Of a stretch of DNA of 64,000 bases, positions 32,654-40,973 are shown one piece after another (the first letter of the stretch is position 1; every line of letters begins with the position of its first letter). This stretch comes from Planctomycetota bacterium (lineage in GTDB: Bacteria; Planctomycetota; UBA1135; GCA-002686595), in contig JADJLZ010000002.1 of assembly GCA_016709875.1 (NCBI GenBank), positions 744,001-808,000 on the forward strand, given 5' to 3'. The translations under genes and the position numbers were made by a program. Below the pieces are notes generated by a model. That model was given only the letters and a program-made list of their open reading frames with translations. It was not told where the DNA came from and did not search any database.

Positions 32654-34156
32654 ATGACGACCCCCATCTTCAGGAACCTCGCACGGATCCCGGCCCTCGC
32701 CGCCCTCGCTCTCCTCGCCCCGACGCTGCACGCGACGGGCGGGAAGATCGTGATCAAGGCCGGTCGGATCATCACGCAGTCCGGACCCGACATCCAAAAC
32801 GGCGTGATCGTGATCGAGAACGGCAGGATCACCTCGGTCGGGGCAGACACGAAGGCGCCCTGGGACGCGGAGGTTCTCGATCATCCCGAGCTCGTCGCGT
32901 TCCCCGGCTTCGTGGAGGCGCACACCTCGCGCGGCATGGATCGCTCGAACGAGAACATCACCGTCACGCCGTTCCTCGACGTGCGGGACTCGATCGACCC
33001 GATCAGCTTCTACTTCGAGGACTCGCTGCGCGCGGGCATCACCACGATCAACGTGCAGCACGGGAACAGCTGCGTGATCGGCGCCCAAGGCATGATCGTG
33101 AAGCCCTTCGGCATCACGATCGAACAGCTGCAGGTGCGCCCGCAATCGGGCATCAAGATCGTCGCGAGCCCGCGGCCGGGCGCGTCGCGTGCGTTGCAGG
33201 CCCAGCAGCTGCGCGGAGCCTTCGCCGACCTGCGCCGCTACCTCGAGAAGCTCGTCCAGGACACCAAGGACGGCAAGGACACGGCGCGCCGCGAAGCGCT
33301 GTTTCAGGGCCGTGACATGGACAAGGACGAGAACAAGACCGGCCGCGCGATGGAAGGCAACGCGAACTGGAAGCTCAAGGGCTTCGAGATCGTCCCGCGC
33401 GGCGAAGTCGACGACAAGCAGGAGCCCCTGCTGCGCGCGGTCGAGGGCAAGCTGCCCGTGTTCCTGTACTGCGACAGCGCCGCCTCCGTGCTGCTCGGCA
33501 TCGACGTCGCGCGCGAGAACGGGCTGCTCGGCACGACCACGCTCGTGCTCGACGGCGACTCCTGGAAGGCGGCCGATCAGATCGCCGCGGCGAAGCTCTC
33601 CGTGATCCTCTCGCCCGAGTTGGTCTACAGCGAGCGCGATCCGGTGACCGGCAAGGAGGTCCGGACCTTCGTCCCGGGCGTGTTCGACAAGAAGGGCGTG
33701 CACTTCGCGCTGCAGTCGTTGAACCAGTCCTCGCAATCGCTCTGGTTCCAAGCCGCGACCTGCGTCGCTTGGGGACTGGACCGCAAGAAGGCCCTCGACG
33801 CAGTCACGCGCGTTCCCGCCGAGGAACTGCGCCTGGGCAAGCGCGTCGGCTCGCTCGAAGCGGGCAAGGACGGCAACGTGCTGTTGCTGAACGGCGATCC
33901 GCTCTCGGTCAAGTCGAGCGTGCAGTACGTCGTGCTCGAAGGTGATCTCGTCTACGACCGCAGCAAGGACGTGCGCGTGCGCCAGTTGATCGAGGGCGTC
34001 GAGCAGAACAACACCGCTCCGAGCGGGGCTGTGGAGCCGGGTGACGTCTGCGGTGACGAGCACAAGGAAGTCGGCGGCGATCCCACCAAGAAGGATCCCG
34101 GCGAGAAGAAGGACGAAACCAAGCCCGATCACGATCACGGCGGCAAGAAGGACTGA
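32654..34156 (+). CDS. secreted amidohydrolase-like protein 4
   Basis: From ATG 32654 this is a 500-residue protein with signal peptide IPALAALALLAPTLHATG. An in-frame ATG at 32585, overlapping the previous stop, would add 23 polar residues; the signal peptide favours the later start. The opening module is IVIKAGRIITQSGPDIQNGV and the closing module KRVGSLEAGKDGNVLLLNGD. The ligand motif is reduced to FVEAHTSRGMD (a single His). The tail is unusual: about 60 residues rich in Lys, Glu and Asp, ending HDHGGKKD, which could bind metal or mediate contacts. Confidence 0.8.
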   Translation: MTTPIFRNLARIPALAALALLAPTLHATGGKIVIKAGRIITQSGPDIQNGVIVIENGRITSVGADTKAPWDAEVLDHPELVAFPGFVEAHTSRGMDRSNENITVTPFLDVRDSIDPISFYFEDSLRAGITTINVQHGNSCVIGAQGMIVKPFGITIEQLQVRPQSGIKIVASPRPGASRALQAQQLRGAFADLRRYLEKLVQDTKDGKDTARREALFQGRDMDKDENKTGRAMEGNANWKLKGFEIVPRGEVDDKQEPLLRAVEGKLPVFLYCDSAASVLLGIDVARENGLLGTTTLVLDGDSWKAADQIAAAKLSVILSPELVYSERDPVTGKEVRTFVPGVFDKKGVHFALQSLNQSSQSLWFQAATCVAWGLDRKKALDAVTRVPAEELRLGKRVGSLEAGKDGNVLLLNGDPLSVKSSVQYVVLEGDLVYDRSKDVRVRQLIEGVEQNNTAPSGAVEPGDVCGDEHKEVGGDPTKKDPGEKKDETKPDHDHGGKKD

Positions 34157-34158
34157 TC

Positions 34159-36984
34159 ATGCTCCTCCAGGCATTCCTCGTTCTCTCCGCTACGGGCGCG
34201 ACCGCGCACGCCGGAGGGGACTACATCGCGTTGCAGGCCGGCACGATCCAGCTCGTCGAGGGCGGCCAGGTGCTCGAGGGCGGCGGCACGATCCTCGTGC
34301 TCGACGGCAAGATCGTCGCGGCAGGCAAGGATCTGGCGATTCCGCGCTCGGCGCGCGTGGTCGACTACGGGCCGGATGCAGTGATCGTCCCGGGTTTCGT
34401 GGCGGCGAACTCGCCGATGCCGCGCTCGGCTTCCGAGCGCACCGCGGACCCGACACTGCTCGCGATCGACAACTTCGACGGCTTCGACTCCTACGCCTTC
34501 GCGCTGCAGGAAGGCATCACCACGGCCTACCTCGCGCCGACGCGCGGCCGGCTGATCGCCGGACAAGGCGCCGTGGTGAAGCTCGCGGGCGAGGATCCGC
34601 AGGCGCGAGTGCTCAGCGCGAGCGCCTCGATCCAGGGCTCGGTCGGCCGCGAGGCGCGCAACACGCCCGGCTACTGGAAGCCGCCGATTCCCGCCTCGAT
34701 CGACGTGGGGCTGGGCATGGAGCAGGCGCAGCTGCCGAGGACGCTGATGGGCGCGATGGTCGCGCTGCGCGAGATCTTCGACATCGCGCACGGCGGTCCC
34801 GACGACGGCAGCTACGGCCCCGAGCTCGCACCGACGCTCTCGGCGCTGATGCACGAGCACCGGCCCTGGCGCATGGGCGCCAACGAAGCCAGCGAAGTGC
34901 GCGCGTTGCTCGCGTTCTTCGAGAAGAGTGGCGAGCCGCTGGTGATCGACGGCGGCCAGGGCAGCGCCGAGGTCGCCGACCAGATCGCCAAGGACGGCTT
35001 CAGCGTCGTGGTCAAGCCGCCTGTTCGGCCCAACACACCCGGCCGCGACTTCGGCAAGGATGGCGACGACCACTGGCCGAGCTACGACACCGCCGCGCGG
35101 CTGGAGAAGGCCGGCGTGCGCTTCGCGATCGCGACACCCGACGGTGTCGGGATGCAGGACCTGCGCTTTGTCGCGGGCGTCGCCTCGCGCGGCGGATTGA
35201 GCCCGGCCGCCGCACTGCGCGCGGTGACGCTCTCGGCGGCCGAGATCCTCGGCGTGGCCTCGCGTGTCGGCTCGATCGCTCCGGGCAAGGACGCCGACTT
35301 CGCGGTTTTCGAAGGTGCGCCGCTGGGTTCGGGCGGGAGCCTGCTCGCGACCTGGGTCGACGGCGAGCTCGCCTTCAAGGCCTACCAGAGTTCGGCGACG
35401 GTGCTCTCGGTCGAGAACCTCTACGTCGGAGACGGCACGATCCTCAGCCCCGGCGAGCTGCTGCTCGAGAACGGGAAGATCCGCGCTGTCGGCCGCCGCG
35501 TCGGCCGGCCCGCAGGCGCGACCGTGGTGCACGGCGAGAGCGCGATGCCCGGGATGATCGACAGCCTGGGCTACCTCGGCCTCGAGGGCTCGCGCCGCAT
35601 GCCGCCCACGCGCTTCGACCTGAAGCGCATCGTCGAGCCCGGCGATTCCGCCGACCGGCGCGTCGCGCGCGCCGGCGTCACGACCGTGCTGCTCACACCG
35701 CGCGGTGACAATCGCAGCGGAGCTCCGATGCTCGCGTACAAGCCCGCGGGCCAGGACGTCGACGACATGGTGGTCGCGGATCCCGCGGCGCTGCGGCTGC
35801 GCTGGAACGATCGCAACCGACTCCAGGCGGGCCGTGCTGTGCGCGAGGTCATCGGGCGCGCCGCCGAATACCGCAACAAGTGGGACGAGTACGAGAAGAA
35901 GCTCGCCGAGTGGACGCCTCCCCCGGATGAACCCGCGAAGCCCGCGGCCAAGGAGGAGGAGTCGAAGAAGGACGGCGACTCCGACGCCAAGGCCGACCCG
36001 GAGAAGAAGGACGAGGAGAAGAAGGACAGCGGCAAGAAGAAGAAGGGCGAGGAGGAAGCCAAGCCCGTCACCGGCGCGTGGGAGACCAAGATCACGCTGC
36101 CGCCGCTGGAGGCGACGCGCATGCGCCTGTACGTCCTCGAGGAAAACGGCGCCGTACACGGCTCGCTGCGCTGCGACGCACTCTCCGACGACCTGATCGA
36201 AGTCAGCGGAGAGCGCAAGGAGAAGAAGCTGCACCTCGAGGGTGTCGGTTCGCGCGGGCTGGTCACGCTCGATGCCGAAGAGGCCAAGGGCAAGCTCAAG
36301 GGCAAGCTCACGCTGGGATCCGCGAGCGCCGAATTCGAAGCCGAGCAGACCTCGACCGAGTACGTGGTCGCGGGCCGCAGCGAGCGCCGCCGCGAGAAGG
36401 AGGCGAAGAAGACCGAGCCCAAGGGCAAGCCGCGCGCCCCGGGCATCGATCCCGAGCTCGAGCCGATCCGCCGCGCGATGCTGGGCGAGGCCGCCGTGAT
36501 CATCGCCGTCGAGCGCAAGGACGAGATCCTCGCCTGCGTCGACGTGTGTGAAGCCGCGGGGCTGAAGCCGATCCTCTACGGCGCGAGCGAGGCCTGGAAG
36601 GTCAAGGACCAGATCGCCGGGCGCGTCGCCGGCGTGCTGCTCACCCAACGCGTCGTCGAGACCGATCCGGAGACGGGCGCGGAGAAGCGCAACCGCTTCG
36701 CCGAGCTGCAAGGGGCCGGAATTCCCGTTGCCTTCCACAGTGCAGCGGAGGAGGGCGCCGCCGACCTCCCGCTGATGGCGGCCTACGCGGTCGCGCAGGG
36801 GATGAGCCCCGACGGCGCGCTGCGCGCCCTCACCAGCGACGCGGCGAAGATGTTCGCGATCGACGGCGAGGTGGGCCGCCTGGCGGTCGGCCTCGACGCC
36901 GACGTGTTGCTGCTCGATGGACCTCCCGCGGATCCCGCGACGAGCGTGCGACGAGTGTGGGTCGACGGCCAGGAGGTCCGCTGA
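34159..36984 (+). CDS. double amidohydrolase-like fusion protein 5
   Basis: This 941-residue secreted protein (signal MLLQAFLVLSATGATAHA) contains two amidohydrolase modules in tandem. Module A runs from about 25 to 410 and ends SRVGSIAPGKDADFAVFEGA; module B runs from about 415 to 941 and ends GEVGRLAVGLDADVLLLDGP. Ligand segments read VPGFVAANSPMP and MPGMIDSLGYLG, so neither keeps H-x-H. Module B has a Lys/Glu-rich charged insert (about 590-640) and a beta-rich insert (GAWETKITLPPLEATRMRLY and on, about 640-750). It looks like a fused pair of pseudo-hydrolases. Confidence 0.8.
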   Translation: MLLQAFLVLSATGATAHAGGDYIALQAGTIQLVEGGQVLEGGGTILVLDGKIVAAGKDLAIPRSARVVDYGPDAVIVPGFVAANSPMPRSASERTADPTLLAIDNFDGFDSYAFALQEGITTAYLAPTRGRLIAGQGAVVKLAGEDPQARVLSASASIQGSVGREARNTPGYWKPPIPASIDVGLGMEQAQLPRTLMGAMVALREIFDIAHGGPDDGSYGPELAPTLSALMHEHRPWRMGANEASEVRALLAFFEKSGEPLVIDGGQGSAEVADQIAKDGFSVVVKPPVRPNTPGRDFGKDGDDHWPSYDTAARLEKAGVRFAIATPDGVGMQDLRFVAGVASRGGLSPAAALRAVTLSAAEILGVASRVGSIAPGKDADFAVFEGAPLGSGGSLLATWVDGELAFKAYQSSATVLSVENLYVGDGTILSPGELLLENGKIRAVGRRVGRPAGATVVHGESAMPGMIDSLGYLGLEGSRRMPPTRFDLKRIVEPGDSADRRVARAGVTTVLLTPRGDNRSGAPMLAYKPAGQDVDDMVVADPAALRLRWNDRNRLQAGRAVREVIGRAAEYRNKWDEYEKKLAEWTPPPDEPAKPAAKEEESKKDGDSDAKADPEKKDEEKKDSGKKKKGEEEAKPVTGAWETKITLPPLEATRMRLYVLEENGAVHGSLRCDALSDDLIEVSGERKEKKLHLEGVGSRGLVTLDAEEAKGKLKGKLTLGSASAEFEAEQTSTEYVVAGRSERRREKEAKKTEPKGKPRAPGIDPELEPIRRAMLGEAAVIIAVERKDEILACVDVCEAAGLKPILYGASEAWKVKDQIAGRVAGVLLTQRVVETDPETGAEKRNRFAELQGAGIPVAFHSAAEEGAADLPLMAAYAVAQGMSPDGALRALTSDAAKMFAIDGEVGRLAVGLDADVLLLDGPPADPATSVRRVWVDGQEVR

Positions 36985-38360
36985 TGAAGACCACGCGTTC
37001 CAGGCGCAGGGCTTTCTGCGCAGCTTGCGCCGTCGTGCTCGGCGCGCTCGCCGCGAGCTCGTTGCAGACGGCCGCCGCGCAGCAGATGCAGGGCAAGCAG
37101 GCTGTCGTCGCGGCTCCGCGCGCACCGCTCGCCGGCGAGAAAGGCGGGCCTGGGCTCGCGCTGCTCGCGCGCAAAGTGCTCGCCGTCCCGCTGGACGGGC
37201 AGCAGGTCGTCGACAACGCCGTCGTGCTCGTGAAGGACGGCAAGATCGAGGCCGTCGGTCCGGCGCGCAGCACGCCGATCCCGGCCGGCTACGAGGTCCA
37301 GGACGTCGGCGACAAGTGGCTCATGCCCGGGATGATCGACCTGCACACCCACATCGGGGGCACGTACGACATCAACGACATGGTCTACCTCGTCAACCCG
37401 GGGCTGCGTGTCTCGACCTCGGTCATCCCCAAGAACGAGGCGCTGAAGCGCGACCTTGCCTCGGGCGTCACGACCGTGCTCTTCATCCCCGGTTCGGGAG
37501 TGAACATGAGCGGTCAGGGCGTGCTGATCAAGACCGGCCACGAGCGCTACGAGGATGCTCTCGTGCGTGCGCCCGGCTCGCTCAAGATCGCGCAAGCGGG
37601 CAACCCCGAGGGCTGGGTCATGGGCATCGGCCGCTCGTTCATGAACTGGGACACGCGTGAGATGCTCAAGCGCGGCCAGGCCTACGCGAAGCGCTGGGAG
37701 GCCTTCGAGAAGGGCACGGGCCCCAGGCCCGAGCGCCTCTTCGACCTCGACGTCTTCCCGGACCTCTTCAACGACGGACCGGACGGCCACAAGCGCACGC
37801 AGGTCAGCACGCACACGCAGATGTTCCAGGTCGTGTTGATGACGATCACGATGCTGAAGGGCGAGTTCGGTCTCGATGCCTACATCGACCACGGCTCGCT
37901 GGGCGGCTACCGCGCCGCCGAGCTGGCCCTGAAGATGGGGGTACCCGCGATCCTCGGCCCGCGCGAGATCGAGATCCCCACACGCCAAATCATCGGCTGG
38001 ACCAACTCCGACCCCGACGCGATCCGCGGCATGGGTGCGGAGTACCAGAAGCGCGGAATGCGCATGATCGGCTTCAACACCGATGCGCCCGTAATCCCCG
38101 CCGAGGAACTGCAGCTGCAGGCCGGCATGGCCGGGCGCTACGGGATGGACTTCTCGAACCTCGAGGGTGTGCGCGGTCTGACGATCGTCCCGGCCACGAC
38201 CGCGGGGATCCAGAAGCGCGTCGGCAGCATCGAGCCCGGCAAGGACGCGGACATCGTCGTGATCTCAGGCGACCCGGCCGACCCGCGCAAGTGGGTCGAG
38301 AAGGTGCTCAGCGACGGCAAGTGGGTCTACGACTCGACCAAGGAACGCCGTCTGTGGTGA
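36984..38360 (+). CDS. secreted amidohydrolase 6 with intact metal site
   Basis: This 458-residue protein starts at ATG 36984, sharing a base with the previous stop (TGATG). The N-terminus has an arginine-rich, Tat-like signal (SRRRAFCAACAVVLGALAA). Unlike most of the run it keeps the metal ligands: H121 and H123 in MIDLHTHIGG, a lysine at 183 in VLIKTG, His277, His303 in YIDHGS and Asp367 in FNTDAP, followed by the module KRVGSIEPGKDADIVVISGD. It is therefore probably an active cyclic-amide, peptide or imidazolone-type hydrolase. The substrate cannot be read from the sequence. Confidence 0.85.
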   Translation: MKTTRSRRRAFCAACAVVLGALAASSLQTAAAQQMQGKQAVVAAPRAPLAGEKGGPGLALLARKVLAVPLDGQQVVDNAVVLVKDGKIEAVGPARSTPIPAGYEVQDVGDKWLMPGMIDLHTHIGGTYDINDMVYLVNPGLRVSTSVIPKNEALKRDLASGVTTVLFIPGSGVNMSGQGVLIKTGHERYEDALVRAPGSLKIAQAGNPEGWVMGIGRSFMNWDTREMLKRGQAYAKRWEAFEKGTGPRPERLFDLDVFPDLFNDGPDGHKRTQVSTHTQMFQVVLMTITMLKGEFGLDAYIDHGSLGGYRAAELALKMGVPAILGPREIEIPTRQIIGWTNSDPDAIRGMGAEYQKRGMRMIGFNTDAPVIPAEELQLQAGMAGRYGMDFSNLEGVRGLTIVPATTAGIQKRVGSIEPGKDADIVVISGDPADPRKWVEKVLSDGKWVYDSTKERRLW

Positions 38361-39637
38361 GAGCGCGCGCGATCTCGATCCTGTTCGCGGCGAACCTGTT
38401 GGCCCTCGCGGGTTCGTGCGCGAGCACACGCTCGGGTGCGCCGGGCGGACGTCTCTCGACGGACGCGCTGGGGAAGATCGAGAACCTCGCACAGGGCGAG
38501 CAGGGCTACGCCCTCGTCGCCTCCAAGGTCTTCGCGCTCGACGAGGACGACCACGTCTACTCGCCGGGCATGGTGCTCGTGCGCGGCTCGAAGATCGCGT
38601 ATGTCGGTCCGCCGCGCGAGGTGCCCGCGGGTTACGCGAAGCTCGAGTATCCCGAGGGCGTCGTGTGTCCCGGGATGGTCGACCTGCACTCGCACGTCCA
38701 GAGCGGCGGCTTCGGCGACGTCAACGACATGGTCATGCCGGTCAACCCGGAGTTCCGCGCCTCGTCCGCGATGCGCCCCTCGAATCCGGCGATCAAGCGC
38801 GCCTGCGCCAGCGGCATCACCACGCTCTACGGCATCCCCGGCAGCGGCACGAGCCTCGGCGGCTTCGGCCTGCTCTACAAGACGAAGACGCACGCGAGCT
38901 TCGACGACTGCGTGATCCGCAGCGTCGGCGGCATGAAGGTCGCGCAGGCATACAACCCGGAGCGGCGCGCAGGCGACCTCGGTCTGACGCGCGCGGGACT
39001 CGCCTGGATGCTCGAGAACATCAATCACCAGGCGCTCGGCGCCGAGCGCGAGGGCCGCTTCGATCCCGCGCTCGCGAACCTCCAGAAGGTGCACCGCAAA
39101 GAGATCCCGGTGCTGATCCACTGCGCCGGCAGCGACTCCTTCCCGGCCGCGGCGCGCATGTGGAAGACCGAGTTCGATACCAACTGCGTGCTCTCGCACG
39201 GCTGCTTCGACGCGCACCTGACCGCGCCCTACGAAGTCGGCCTGGGCGTGCCGATCAACGCCGGACCGCGCACGATCGACTACTACTCGACGCGCGACGG
39301 CGCGCTCACCGGCATCGCGCACGAGTACGAGAAGGCGGGAGTGAAGCACCTCTCGCTCAACACCGACTCGCCGGTCGTGCCCGAGGAGGAGCTCTTCCTC
39401 CAGGGTTCGATCTCCGCTCACATGGGCGCGGATTCCTACCAGATGCTGCGCGCGGTGACGATCAACCCGGCGCTCGTCTTCGGCCTGGGCAAGCGCCTGG
39501 GCAGCCTCGAGCCGGGCAAGGACGCCGATGTCGTCGTGCGCAACGGCGAGCCGCTCGACCCGCGCTCGCACGTCGAGACGGTGCTCATCGACGGCGCCAT
39601 CGAATACGACTGGAAACGCGACGGACAATGGTTCTGA
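38357..39637 (+). CDS. amidohydrolase 7, lipoprotein with intact metal site
   Basis: This 426-residue protein starts at GTG 38357, which overlaps the previous stop (GTGA), and has a lipobox LALAGSC with Cys21, so it should be lipid-anchored. Ligands are kept: H111 and H113 in MVDLHSHVQ, Lys175, His255 in VLIHCAG, His281 in VLSHGC and Asp337 in LNTDSP; the closing module is KRLGSLEPGKDADVVVRNGE. It is close in sequence to protein 6 (for example VNDMVMPVNPEFRASS against INDMVYLVNPGLRVST), pointing to a duplication of an active pair. Confidence 0.85.
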   Translation: MRARAISILFAANLLALAGSCASTRSGAPGGRLSTDALGKIENLAQGEQGYALVASKVFALDEDDHVYSPGMVLVRGSKIAYVGPPREVPAGYAKLEYPEGVVCPGMVDLHSHVQSGGFGDVNDMVMPVNPEFRASSAMRPSNPAIKRACASGITTLYGIPGSGTSLGGFGLLYKTKTHASFDDCVIRSVGGMKVAQAYNPERRAGDLGLTRAGLAWMLENINHQALGAEREGRFDPALANLQKVHRKEIPVLIHCAGSDSFPAAARMWKTEFDTNCVLSHGCFDAHLTAPYEVGLGVPINAGPRTIDYYSTRDGALTGIAHEYEKAGVKHLSLNTDSPVVPEEELFLQGSISAHMGADSYQMLRAVTINPALVFGLGKRLGSLEPGKDADVVVRNGEPLDPRSHVETVLIDGAIEYDWKRDGQWF

Positions 39638-39659
39638 CGCGCACGCAAGAGAAGAAAAC

Positions 39660-40973
39660 ATGATCCTCCAGACCCTGCTCCTCAGCCTGGCCTCCGCGCT
39701 CCCCTCCGCGGACCCGCAACCCGCGGCCTTGCCGAACCTGTTCGCGATCCGCGTCGGGCGCGCGGAGACGATCACGAACGGCACACTGCAGCACGCCGTG
39801 ATCCTCGTCGAAGGCGGCAAGATCGTCACGATCGGCGAGGACCTGCCGGTCGAGCGCGGGATCCCGGTCATCGACCGACCCGACTGGGTCGTGATGCCCG
39901 GACTGGTGAACGCCTATTCGCGCCTCAGCCTAGAGGGCGATGCCGGCGAGGAGTTCAGCCCGGAAAACAAGGCCAGTGACGAGCTCTTCGCGGACAGCGA
40001 GGAACTGAAGGATGTCGTCAAGTACGGCGTCACGACGCTCGGTCTGTACCCGGCCGGCAACGGCGTCTGCGGGCAGGCGGTCGCGATCCGTCCGCTGGGC
40101 AAGACCAACGCGGATCTCGTGCTCGCGGACAGCTGCTACCTGAAGATCGTCCTGCGCGCGAGTTCGAGTTCGAAGCGCGCGCTGCGCGACGGCTTCAAGA
40201 AGGCCGACGACTACGTGGAGAAGGAGAAGAAGGCGCGCGAGAAGTGGGACAAGGAGCAGGAGAAGAAGAAGAGCAAGCCCACGACGAAGAAGGAGGAGTC
40301 CAAGTCCGAAGACGAGAAGAAGGACGACTCCAAGGACGAGAAGAAGAGCGCCGGCCCCGACGTCTACGTGCCCCCGGAGGCGGACCCCAAGGCGCAAGCG
40401 TTCCTCGACCTGCGCTCGGGCAAGCTGCGCGCCCTGGTCAGTGTGCAGAGCGCCGCGGAGTACCTGCACTTCCTCGATGCGCTCGGCGAGGAGAAGATCA
40501 GCTGGGATCTGCGCCTGCCGTTGCAGCGCGAGAGCGACCTCTACTACGTGCTCGAAAAGAAGGCCTACGGTCTCGAGGCGGACGGAATCGGCGACAAGAA
40601 GGCGCGCTGCGTGCTTGAGCCGACGCTGACGGTGGAGCCTGGGACGATGCACGTGCGCAACCTGCCGATGGAATTCGCGCGCGCGGGCGCCAAGCTCGTC
40701 TTGATCCCGCGTTCGGAGTCCAATCCCGACCACGAGCACTGGCTCGCGAACGTCGGCGAGGTCGTCGCCGCCGGACTCGACCGCGCCACGGCCCTGCGCG
40801 CCATGACGCTCGAAGCAGCGGAACTGCTCGGCGTCGACAAGCGCCTTGGGAGCCTGGAGAAGGAAAAGGACGCGAACCTGCTCTTCTTCAGCGGAGACCC
40901 GCTCGAACCGACCAGCAAGCTCGAAGCCGTGATGCTCGAAGGACGAATCGTCTTCGGTGAGGTGAAGCCGTGA
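39660..40973 (+). CDS. secreted amidohydrolase-like protein 8 (metal site lost)
   Basis: This 437-residue protein has a signal peptide MILQTLLLSLASALPS, the opening module LFAIRVGRAETITNGTLQHA and the closing module KRLGSLEKEKDANLLFFSGD. The ligand segment reads MPGLVNAYSRLSLEG, without histidines. A highly charged Lys/Glu/Asp/Ser helix of about 60 residues (around 185-245, for example DKEQEKKKSKPTTKKEESKS) is inserted in the middle, as in proteins 1 and 5. The start is ATG 39660, 22 bases after the previous stop; the stop overlaps the next gene. Confidence 0.8.
   Translation: MILQTLLLSLASALPSADPQPAALPNLFAIRVGRAETITNGTLQHAVILVEGGKIVTIGEDLPVERGIPVIDRPDWVVMPGLVNAYSRLSLEGDAGEEFSPENKASDELFADSEELKDVVKYGVTTLGLYPAGNGVCGQAVAIRPLGKTNADLVLADSCYLKIVLRASSSSKRALRDGFKKADDYVEKEKKAREKWDKEQEKKKSKPTTKKEESKSEDEKKDDSKDEKKSAGPDVYVPPEADPKAQAFLDLRSGKLRALVSVQSAAEYLHFLDALGEEKISWDLRLPLQRESDLYYVLEKKAYGLEADGIGDKKARCVLEPTLTVEPGTMHVRNLPMEFARAGAKLVLIPRSESNPDHEHWLANVGEVVAAGLDRATALRAMTLEAAELLGVDKRLGSLEKEKDANLLFFSGDPLEPTSKLEAVMLEGRIVFGEVKP

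Noticed and set aside
34135..37125. Long minus-strand open frame of nearly 1000 codons opposite amidohydrolase gene 5
   Set aside because: It is the mirror of a GC-rich gene with G/C third positions. Its product is low-complexity (Arg, Ala, Leu, Gly) with no domain, while the plus strand has clear homology.
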